Source: Nitrososphaerota archaeon
GTDB taxonomy: Archaea > Thermoproteota > Nitrososphaeria > Nitrososphaerales > UBA183
Direction of reading: 5' to 3'
NCBI GenBank assembly: GCA_027886925.1
Contig: JAPCJN010000100.1
Span: 1 to 5,550, forward strand
DNA length: 5,550 bases
The notes beneath the pieces were generated by a model, which was given only the letters and a program-made list of their open reading frames with translations, searched no databases and was not told where the DNA came from. The position numbers and the translations under genes were made by a program. Each line of letters starts with the position of its first letter. Position 1 is the first letter of the stretch. Shown here in pieces: positions 1 through 5,390 of this stretch.

Positions 1-1
1 C

Positions 2-220
2 GCCATCGCCATAGTCGGAGGCGGGATGAGGACTATCAAGGGCGTGGCTTCCATCGCATTCACGGCCATCGCAGCGCGCGGCATCAACGTGAGGATGATA
101 GCCTCGGGGTCGTCAGAGCAGAACCTCTCCCTCGTCGTGGGCGAAAAGGACGCGAAGGAGACCGTGAAGGCCATCCATTCCGCGTTTCACCTCGAGAGGC
201 TAAATCCGCGCGTCGGCTGA
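2..220 (+). CDS. Aspartate kinase, C-terminal ACT domain (5' end outside window)
   Basis: This is the last 72 residues of an aspartokinase, the enzyme that phosphorylates aspartate in the first step towards lysine, threonine and methionine. The fragment opens with AIAIVGGGM and continues with a GVAS..F.A.AA.GINVRMI segment, GSSEQNLSLVV and a closing helix ending in HSAFHLE. This is the usual final ACT domain, which binds the feedback amino acid in this family. The open frame runs from the window edge to a TGA at 218-220, so the kinase domain and start lie upstream. The internal ATG at base 26 falls inside the conserved motif and is not a plausible start. The gene converges with fixCX, and its stop codon sits inside a hairpin. 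Monofunctional LysC cannot be told apart from another aspartokinase paralogue, so no symbol is given. Confidence 0.88.
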   Translation, partial: AIAIVGGGMRTIKGVASIAFTAIAARGINVRMIASGSSEQNLSLVVGEKDAKETVKAIHSAFHLERLNPRVG

Positions 221-235
221 TGAATCAGCAAGACG
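211..235. terminator. Hairpin between convergent genes, possible bidirectional terminator
   Basis: The two convergent genes are separated by only 22 bases (221-242). GCTGA (216-220) pairs with TCAGC (225-229) around a TGAA loop, and CGTC (211-214) pairs with GACG (232-235) outside a small internal loop (G215 opposite A230-A231). The stem includes the aspartate kinase stop codon. No T-run follows on either strand, so this is not a canonical archaeal T-rich terminator. A role in 3'-end formation is an inference from its position. Confidence 0.3.
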
Positions 236-242
236 TCCAGGC

Positions 243-1976
243 CTACCCGTATCTGTAGCGAACGCCTCGTCCGCCTTCCTCGACCCGGAACGTCACCATC
301 TCACGCGGCCCTATCTCGCCGCAGGTGCCGCACCCGATGCACGTTGCAAGTTCGAAGCCGACCTTCCCCTCGAGGATGTCCTTCGTGGTCTCTTTGTAGG
401 CTCTCACGCCCAGCCCGCCCCGGTCCTCGGCAGAGGACGAGAGAGCCCTCAGGTTGGCGTCGTAGAGGTCTTTGTAGGACGCGAATTTCCCTTTGGGGGT
501 TACAAGCGTGAAGCAGTCCTTGGGGCAGCTCGGCACCCACGGCTTGCTAGACGATTTCGAAGCCGCCTCGATGTTGACCGTTATCTGAGCGGGCTCTTCG
601 CCGCGCGAGCTCTCGAGAGCGCCTCCGTTTGACTTTTTCTTGCGAGCCTCTGCCGGGTCGAATTTCACCTGCTTGGAGAAAGCCGAGGAGGAGAAGAGTA
701 TCCGCGGGATGAACGAGTACGCGAAGCCGCTCTCTCCGAAGAAGCTCTCCCTCCCGTATCTGTTGACGTCCTCGTAGATAGGGGAGAGCATGTCCTTGTA
801 CCGGGAGAGGTTGCTGCCCCTGAAGGAGCCGGACTCGCTCGCGAGGAGATAGGTCTCCGCCGCCATTATCCCGGTCGCGATGGCCCTTCTGAGTCCGTCG
901 AAGAGCGGCCCTATCTTGATGAAGGCGCCCAGGGCGTCGCCCGTGACGAGGTAGCCGCTGGCGTAGGGTTTCTTGAGCATCGCGACATTGCCCCTCGGGA
1001 TGTTGTGGGCGGAGAACTCGAGCAGCTCGCCTCCGTCGAGCAGGTCAGCGGTGAACGGATGGGCCTCGAAGGCGTCGAGGACTTCGACGAGCTTCCCCAC
1101 CGTGTCGAACCTCTCTGTGAAGACTCGCACCATCGAGTCCAGCGCGGCGACGACTCCCACCGAGACGGTGTCCCGGTTGGTGAAGATGAACGAGCTCCCG
1201 CTGACGCCCCTCATGAAGTCCCCGAAGCAGTTTATCGCTCGCCCCTCGCCCTCTCTGAGCTCGAACCTGCGGTCGATGGCCTCGGAGGGGAGGCGGTAGA
1301 CGTGTTTCATGGCGTGGTAGAGCTGCCGAGGGCCCAGAGTCCCCCGGAGGCCCGCCATCTCGACGAGGTTGGACGTGACCCCGGCGCAATCCACGACAAG
1401 CCTGGCCCGGATGCTCTCTCCCGAGGTCCGCACACCGACGACCACGGGCTCCGAATCGTCGTCTTGGGCTTCTTTCTCGTCCTCCAACAGGAGCTCCCGC
1501 ACCGTGGTCTGCGTGGACAGGACGGCCCCCGCCTCGACGGCCTTCTGGGCGAGCCATTGATCAAAGTCGCTGCGGATTATCGTGTAGTCGTGCCCTGTCT
1601 GTATCTCCACCGTGAAGAGGCCTAGCCTGGCGAGGATCGAGTTGCCATGCAAGCGATACTTGTGGTAGCTTCCGCGCCTCGAATCCGGCTCGGAGAGGAT
1701 GTTCACCTCGTGGGACATGACCTTCCTTTCTAGCGGCGCCTCGGATTCGAATCCTGGGACGAGGTCGACGAGGCCGTACCCCTTGGTGAAGTCTCCGTAT
1801 AGCACCCCTCCGGAGACGTTGCTCGCCCCGGGTGACTTGGACTTTTCCACCAGGAGGACTTTCACCCCCTTCCTCGCCAGGGTAAGGGCGGTCGCCGAAC
1901 CGCCGGGTCCAGCGCCGACTACGATGACGTCGTATTCGCCCCGCCCCGTGCTATGGTCGTGTTTGCCTTCAAGCAC
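243..1976 (-). CDS. FixC-FixX fusion: ETF-quinone oxidoreductase-like flavoprotein with C-terminal ferredoxin domain
   Basis: This 577-residue protein probably takes electrons from the EtfAB flavins and passes them to a membrane quinone. Residues 15-45 form a Rossmann FAD site (YDVIVVGAGPGG, with acidic VEK at 42-45). A second FAD motif, YLVTGDALGAF, lies at 342-352, followed by a FixC-like GLRRAIATG helix. After a polar linker (about 440-478) comes a FixX/ETF-QO-type ferredoxin domain: Cys484 in SCPKDC, then CIGCGTC with Cys546, Cys549 and Cys552, and the typical end GGRGVRYRYG. These four cysteines would hold one [4Fe-4S] cluster, as in ETF-QO. The gap of about 60 residues between Cys484 and Cys546 is longer than usual, and Cys488 is extra. 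The start is GTG, overlapping the etfA stop by 8 bases, with a possible AGAGG (1989-1993) 12 bases upstream; no other in-frame start precedes the FAD motif. The stop is TAG at 243-245. Last gene of the operon. Confidence 0.9.
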   Translation of the reverse strand: MLEGKHDHSTGRGEYDVIVVGAGPGGSATALTLARKGVKVLLVEKSKSPGASNVSGGVLYGDFTKGYGLVDLVPGFESEAPLERKVMSHEVNILSEPDSRRGSYHKYRLHGNSILARLGLFTVEIQTGHDYTIIRSDFDQWLAQKAVEAGAVLSTQTTVRELLLEDEKEAQDDDSEPVVVGVRTSGESIRARLVVDCAGVTSNLVEMAGLRGTLGPRQLYHAMKHVYRLPSEAIDRRFELREGEGRAINCFGDFMRGVSGSSFIFTNRDTVSVGVVAALDSMVRVFTERFDTVGKLVEVLDAFEAHPFTADLLDGGELLEFSAHNIPRGNVAMLKKPYASGYLVTGDALGAFIKIGPLFDGLRRAIATGIMAAETYLLASESGSFRGSNLSRYKDMLSPIYEDVNRYGRESFFGESGFAYSFIPRILFSSSAFSKQVKFDPAEARKKKSNGGALESSRGEEPAQITVNIEAASKSSSKPWVPSCPKDCFTLVTPKGKFASYKDLYDANLRALSSSAEDRGGLGVRAYKETTKDILEGKVGFELATCIGCGTCGEIGPREMVTFRVEEGGRGVRYRYG

Positions 1977-3108
1977 GATCTGGGAGGGCCTCTAGGGTGT
2001 CGATCAGTCGAGGGACGAACTCGTAGAGGTCACCGACGACCGAGTTGTCTGCGACCAGCAGAATAGGGGCCGCCGGATCGGGATTAACCGCCATTATCTT
2101 CCTGGCATTGATGCCCGCCCGATGAGGAGTCGAGCCGCTAACGCCGAGCGCTATGTAGAGGTCGGGGTTGATCAGGGTACCGGTCTGTCCAAGCTCGTGG
2201 TCTCTCGTTATGATGCCTTCGAGAGCCTTTACTCCCGACATCACAAGGCCCCGAGACGCTCCAATCTCAGTCTTCTTTCCCCACTTCCTCTCGATGAGCT
2301 CCTTGAGCTCCATCGCGAGCTGGTAGGCCTCGAGAGGGTTCCTCGGCGAGCCGTCGCCGCCGCGAAGTATCCCCAACCCTAAGCCTATCACCACGCTGGC
2401 GTGCTCCAGGTCTGCCTTCGCCTTTGGCAGCTCTACGAGCTGGGCTCGCGAGGAGTACTGCTTGCCAGGGTTGGGCAGCGGCAGCTTCTCTATCTTCCCG
2501 GTGCTCTTCCTTCCAGGGTCCCTGGGCAGAGGCTTGAAGCTGGCTGGTTTGAGCGTGGCCACCTGCGGCCTGTGCCTGGGGGTCCAGATCTTGGCGACCC
2601 TGCTCCCAAAGTCGGGACGCACCTGAGTCATCGTCTTGGGGAACATTTCATTGTACTTGGGATTGAAGTAGTCCGTGACCTCAAAGTCCACGTTGTCGGT
2701 CGCCAGCCCAGAGTGCACCCTGTACGCGAGCCTCGGCGCTATCTCCCGGCCAAACTCCGTCGCGAGGAATATGATGGCGTAAGGTTTCCTCGTATTGCTC
2801 ATGTTCTCGAGGGTGTCGACAATCCTAGACGTGAGGTAGTCCTTCAGGAGAGGGTCGTCGACGACGAGGACGACGTCGGCGCCGTACTCTAGCGCCTCCT
2901 CGGGCATGCCGCCCAAGTTGGAGCCCAGCATGACTCCAACGAGCTTCTGGCTCACCTGGTTGGCGACCTTCCTCCCCGAAGCGAGGAGCTCCAGAGAGTC
3001 GTTCGACAGGTGGCCTTCTTGGCGCTGGAGGAAGACCCAGACGTCCTTGTAGTCCGCGAGGACAACCTTGGCGCTTGAGGTGGCCGGGGGGGCGGCCGTG
3101 GCGCTCAT
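1969..3108 (-). CDS. etfA: Electron transfer flavoprotein alpha subunit (EtfA/FixB)
   Basis: This 379-residue subunit holds the FAD that relays electrons out of the ETF dimer. Domain I (about 20-190) has the family blocks ADVVLVVDDP, FLATEFGREIAPRLA and RPQVATLKP. The C-terminal FAD domain (about 235-375) contains GASR (Arg286), ELGQTG (Thr309), LYIALGVSGSTPHRAG (His329), MAVNPDPAAPI and ADNSVVGDLYEFVP. Arg286, Thr309 and His329 align by motif with residues that contact the flavin in human ETF. The usual GGRG motif reads LGLG near residue 245, so its Arg is missing, and there are about six extra residues between GASR and GQTG. The ATG overlaps the etfB stop as ATGA, with GAGGAG at 3117-3122 placed 8 bases upstream, which supports this start and translational coupling. 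The symbol fixB would serve equally well. Confidence 0.94.
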   Translation of the reverse strand: MSATAAPPATSSAKVVLADYKDVWVFLQRQEGHLSNDSLELLASGRKVANQVSQKLVGVMLGSNLGGMPEEALEYGADVVLVVDDPLLKDYLTSRIVDTLENMSNTRKPYAIIFLATEFGREIAPRLAYRVHSGLATDNVDFEVTDYFNPKYNEMFPKTMTQVRPDFGSRVAKIWTPRHRPQVATLKPASFKPLPRDPGRKSTGKIEKLPLPNPGKQYSSRAQLVELPKAKADLEHASVVIGLGLGILRGGDGSPRNPLEAYQLAMELKELIERKWGKKTEIGASRGLVMSGVKALEGIITRDHELGQTGTLINPDLYIALGVSGSTPHRAGINARKIMAVNPDPAAPILLVADNSVVGDLYEFVPRLIDTLEALPDRA

Positions 3109-4283
3109 GCCAGCAGCTCCTCGCCCATCATCTTCAGGGAATAGGTCACGATCTCTCCCTTGGCGAAAAGCTCGCTCTTCATCGTCTCCGGGAGGGAGTC
3201 GGCTACGTCGCCCTTTTGGAACGGCCCGTAGTCTTTGCCGTCGATGGTCCGTTTGTTCACGCTAGCCGTGAAGACGAGCGTCTTTTCGACCGTCTTTTGC
3301 GACGCCGGTCTCCCCATGATGATCGCCGGGCCGACTATCACCGCCGACCCTCCAAAGCCGAGCCTGGCGGGGTCCGCGTTCAATACGTCGGCGGTCCACT
3401 TCATCGGTTCCAAGACCTTGCCTTTGTAGTAGTTCTGCATCATGCTATGGAAGTCGACCGATTTGATGGGCTGAGGCACATACTCTGGAGCGAACGTGAG
3501 CAGACACGGGGTATCGATCTCAAGCTTCTGGATGAACCTCCCTATCCTCCTGGAGGCGAAAATCTTCAGCGTTTCCGGGTCGATGTCGAGCTCCTCCACG
3601 TAGGTGGTATGGGGGACTTCCAACTTTATCATCTCGGCGAGCACCTCTGCGACCTGAGGACCGACGCTCCCTGTCTCGCCGTCCGACGTCCGGATCCCCG
3701 CGACGACCACGAACTTCGAGACCTCGGTCTTTTCGGCCTCCAGTCTCTTCACCGTTTCGTCTTTCGAGATGTCTTCATGCACATAATGCCCTATTATGGA
3801 TGCCTTGGTCCCCGGCTGGTCGTTGTAGACCTTGTTTGGCAGGAGGTTCTGGCCGTAGAGGTCGCGCGCCTTGGCCTCGACGGCGTCCTTGGAGGCGTTG
3901 CTCCCCAAAAGCGCGATGAGCTCGTCGAGCGGCTTCACGTGCCTGTCGTAGATCTGGTATACCGCGTGTCCCACCGCATAGGCGGTCGCGACGGTGTCGG
4001 AACCCGCCAACCGCGGGTCGCTGAGTATCATGACTTCGTCGACCCCCGTGGCTTCGGTTTGGTAGAGGGGAGTCAGAATCGGCTTTAGCCTCGCGTCGGG
4101 CCCCATGGACAGGGAGACGATCTTTCCTCCGACCCGCCTCTTGAGATAATCTGCGGCCTTGATCGCGGTCTCGTCGTTAGGGTTGATGACCATCTCCATC
4201 TGCTGACGTTGGAGGATGTTGTCGGTCCTTTCGACCTTAGTCGTCCTTCCTGGGACGCCCTTCACAAGAGCTATGATAAGCAA
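3105..4283 (-). CDS. etfB: Electron transfer flavoprotein beta subunit (EtfB/FixA), enlarged
   Basis: EtfB pairs with EtfA and binds AMP in conventional ETFs, or a second, bifurcating FAD plus NADH in the FixABCX type. The family pattern is clear: LIIALVKGVPG at the start, MVINPNDETA (31-40), a VSLSMGP strand, LSDPRLAGSDTVATAYA (87-103), TSDGETGSVGPQVAE (199-213) and a DPARLGFGG segment (304-312). The LSD..LAGSDT and VGP blocks resemble NAD-using ETFs more than the AMP type; this is an inference from remembered family patterns. At 392 residues it is about 110-140 longer than the usual 250-280. The excess is an insertion at about 110-187 and a C-terminal tail after about 320. The start is TTG (4281-4283), chosen because it places the conserved N-terminal strand exactly where the family begins; GGGGGA (4289-4294) lies 5 bases upstream and no in-frame ATG or GTG is close. 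First gene of the operon. Confidence 0.92.
   Translation of the reverse strand: MLIIALVKGVPGRTTKVERTDNILQRQQMEMVINPNDETAIKAADYLKRRVGGKIVSLSMGPDARLKPILTPLYQTEATGVDEVMILSDPRLAGSDTVATAYAVGHAVYQIYDRHVKPLDELIALLGSNASKDAVEAKARDLYGQNLLPNKVYNDQPGTKASIIGHYVHEDISKDETVKRLEAEKTEVSKFVVVAGIRTSDGETGSVGPQVAEVLAEMIKLEVPHTTYVEELDIDPETLKIFASRRIGRFIQKLEIDTPCLLTFAPEYVPQPIKSVDFHSMMQNYYKGKVLEPMKWTADVLNADPARLGFGGSAVIVGPAIIMGRPASQKTVEKTLVFTASVNKRTIDGKDYGPFQKGDVADSLPETMKSELFAKGEIVTYSLKMMGEELLA
3117..3122 (-). promoter_or_regulatory. Ribosome binding site for etfA inside the etfB 3' end
   Basis: GAGGAG on the minus strand, encoding the Glu-Glu pair four residues before the end of EtfB, stands 8 bases before the etfA ATG. 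With the ATGA stop/start overlap it supports coupled translation of the two subunits, which are needed in equal amounts. Confidence 0.65.
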
Positions 4284-4288
4284 TGTTG

Positions 4289-4294
4289 TCCCCC
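4289..4294 (-). promoter_or_regulatory. Shine-Dalgarno-like GGGGGA that supports the TTG start of etfB
   Basis: The minus-strand run GGGGGA ends 5 bases before the TTG at 4283-4281. It is an imperfect match to GGAGG, but it is the only purine-rich stretch at suitable spacing and it agrees with the family N-terminus. If transcription starts at the proximal A/T-rich element instead, this site would lie outside the mRNA. Confidence 0.4.
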
Positions 4295-4342
4295 GCCCAA
4301 CATCTCGGCAATATATGCATTCGGGGAATCGGGTGGCGGCCC

Positions 4343-4350
4343 ATATAAAT
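4343..4350 (-). promoter_or_regulatory. TATA-like element of the etfB-etfA-fixCX operon
   Basis: The minus strand reads ATTTATAT at 4350-4343 within the gap between malate dehydrogenase and etfB, in otherwise GC-rich DNA. Archaeal transcription usually begins about 25-27 bases downstream, near 4319, giving a leader of about 36 bases that includes the GGGGGA site. A second candidate, ATATAT at 4316-4311, would put the start near 4287 and make the message nearly leaderless. Either implies the operon can be transcribed separately from the malate dehydrogenase. Confidence 0.42.
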
Positions 4351-4353
4351 CTG

Positions 4354-4371
4354 AAAATTCGTCAGCCGACG
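4354..4371 (-). terminator. Weak hairpin plus T-run after malate dehydrogenase
   Basis: One base past the TGA stop, the minus strand carries CGTC-GGCT-GACG (4371-4360), a 4-base-pair stem, followed by AATTTT (4359-4354). Archaeal termination often relies on short T-runs, so this could end the malate dehydrogenase transcript just before the next promoter. The stem and T-run are both short, so the call is tentative. Confidence 0.22.
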
Positions 4372-4372
4372 C

Positions 4373-5302
4373 TCACTTTTCGTGGGGCGTTAGACCTGCA
4401 ACGGCCGAGATGCCATCCCTTATGGTCTGCACCCCTTTGAAGAACTGGGCCTTCTCGTCCTCGTCGAGGTCGAGGGGGAGGATTCTTTCAAGCCCCCTCG
4501 CCCCCAGGACCACTGGGACGCCAATGCACAGGCCGTCAACCCCATACTCGCCTTCGAGGAAGGCCGAGGCAGGCATCACCTCCTTCCTGTCCCACAAGAT
4601 GGCCCTCGCCATCCTCACGATGGCGTTCGCTGGCGCGTCGACCGTCGCCCCCTTCTTCGAGATCACGTCTATCGCCACCTGCCTGGTCGCTTGGATCGCT
4701 TCGGCGACCTGGGCTTCGTTCAGGAGTTTGGTCAGCGGGACGCCCCCAATAGAGGTAAATCTCGGCAGCGGGAGCATGTTTTCCCCGTGTTCGCCGATGA
4801 CCAGGGATGTTATCGAGGAGTGCGAGACGCCGAGCATCCTGGAGAGCGTCGACTTGAACCTTGAGAGGTCCAGGACTCCGCCCATCCCCACCACCCTGTT
4901 CTTGGGGAACCCGGTGTTTTTCAGGACGACGTAGTTCATCACGTCCATCGGGTTGGTTACGCAAAGCGCCACCGCGTCTGGGGCGTGTTTTGCCACCTCC
5001 TTCGAAACGGAGGCTACGATTCCAGCGTTCTTCCCTAGGAGGTCCATCCTGGTCATCCCAGGTTTTCGGGCGAGACCGGCGGTTATCACGACTACGCTCG
5101 CCCCGCGAAGCGCCGAGAAATCGGTCGATCCCGTCACGTCCACGTCCACTCCTGTCTCCGCGACCTTCTGCGAGATGTCCAAGGCCTCGCCCTCGGCGAG
5201 CCCAGGGACTACGTCGACGAGGCGGACGTCGTCGATCCCTTCCGATGCGACCTCAAGGGCTGCCTGAGCCCCCACTCGTCCTGCCCCAATGAAAGCGATC
5301 AT
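4373..5302 (-). CDS. mdh: Malate dehydrogenase (LDH-like family), NAD-type
   Basis: It interconverts malate and oxaloacetate with NAD(H), in the cytoplasm, as a step of the citric acid cycle. At 309 residues it has the normal length for the LDH-like malate dehydrogenases. The N-terminus has FIGAGRVG (4-11), with Asp30 in VRLVD suiting NAD rather than NADP. The substrate loop reads GLARKPGMTR: Arg79 marks malate rather than lactate dehydrogenase, where Gln is usual, and Arg85 is the second substrate arginine. VTNPMDVM (115-122), LDLSRF with Asp145 and Arg148, and GEHGENM with catalytic His172 complete the active site, so it looks fully functional. The start is ATG with a modest AGGA (5311-5314) upstream; the Rossmann strand begins at once, as expected. 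The stop is TGA at 4373-4375. It lies 89 bases upstream of etfB in the same direction and appears to have its own promoter. Confidence 0.95.
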   Translation of the reverse strand: MIAFIGAGRVGAQAALEVASEGIDDVRLVDVVPGLAEGEALDISQKVAETGVDVDVTGSTDFSALRGASVVVITAGLARKPGMTRMDLLGKNAGIVASVSKEVAKHAPDAVALCVTNPMDVMNYVVLKNTGFPKNRVVGMGGVLDLSRFKSTLSRMLGVSHSSITSLVIGEHGENMLPLPRFTSIGGVPLTKLLNEAQVAEAIQATRQVAIDVISKKGATVDAPANAIVRMARAILWDRKEVMPASAFLEGEYGVDGLCIGVPVVLGARGLERILPLDLDEDEKAQFFKGVQTIRDGISAVAGLTPHEK

Positions 5303-5328
5303 TTTTTCTTTCCTTGTTCAGGACGGCC

Positions 5329-5343
5329 ATCGGACAGCCCGAT
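5329..5343. promoter_or_regulatory. Inverted repeat, possible operator of malate dehydrogenase
   Basis: ATCGG (5329-5333) and CCGAT (5339-5343) form a perfect inverted repeat around ACAGC. It touches the TATA-like element and reaches towards the expected transcription start, a position where a bound repressor would block polymerase. No known binding motif is recognised, and a repeat this short may be chance. Confidence 0.25.
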
Positions 5344-5348
5344 AAAAG
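5341..5348 (-). promoter_or_regulatory. TATA-like element of malate dehydrogenase
   Basis: The minus strand reads CTTTTATC at 5348-5341, in the 88-base gap between the regulator stop and the malate dehydrogenase ATG. A start about 26 bases downstream, near 5318, would leave a leader of about 15 bases that still contains AAGGAAAG. The spacing fits an archaeal promoter; the sequence is a partial match to the TTTATA core. Confidence 0.4.
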
Positions 5349-5357
5349 AGATAGCCC

Positions 5358-5375
5358 GACGGGGTTGTGACGGGG
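5358..5375. repeat. Tandem GACGGGG repeat upstream of the malate dehydrogenase TATA element
   Basis: GACGGGG occurs at 5358-5364 and again at 5369-5375, an 11-base period close to one turn of DNA, so both copies face the same side. They begin about 10 bases upstream of the TATA-like element, where an archaeal activator could sit. AGCCCGA is also repeated at 5336-5342 and 5353-5359, flanking the element. Regulation is an inference from position. Confidence 0.3.
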
Positions 5376-5390
5376 ACTACTACCGCAGTG

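Noticed and set aside
211..225. CGTCGGCTGAYGAAT found at the end of aspartate kinase (211-225, plus strand) and after malate dehydrogenase (4371-4357, minus strand), 14 of 15 bases alike
   Set aside because: With all pairs of positions on both strands of a 5.5-kb GC-rich window, about one such match is expected by chance. The shared location at gene ends is curious but not enough.
546..552. Apparent loss of a fourth ligand cysteine after CxxCxxC in the FixX domain (protein residues 546-552)
   Set aside because: Unlike classic bacterial ferredoxins, FixX and ETF-QO take the fourth ligand from an upstream cysteine, present here as Cys484, so the cluster need not be broken.
1005..1625. Plus-strand open frame of 206 codons antisense to fixCX
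   Set aside because: No domain, biased composition, and it lies wholly inside a well-supported FAD protein gene.
3075..4088. Long plus-strand open frame of 337 codons antisense to etfB
   Set aside because: It is the shadow of a GC-rich gene: the minus-strand protein is a clear EtfB, while this frame gives an Arg/His/Val-rich product with no recognisable domain.
4209..4934. Plus-strand open frame of 241 codons across the etfB 5' end and malate dehydrogenase
   Set aside because: It is antisense to two confident genes and the promoter gap, with low-complexity Ser/Pro/Thr-rich sequence and no family resemblance.
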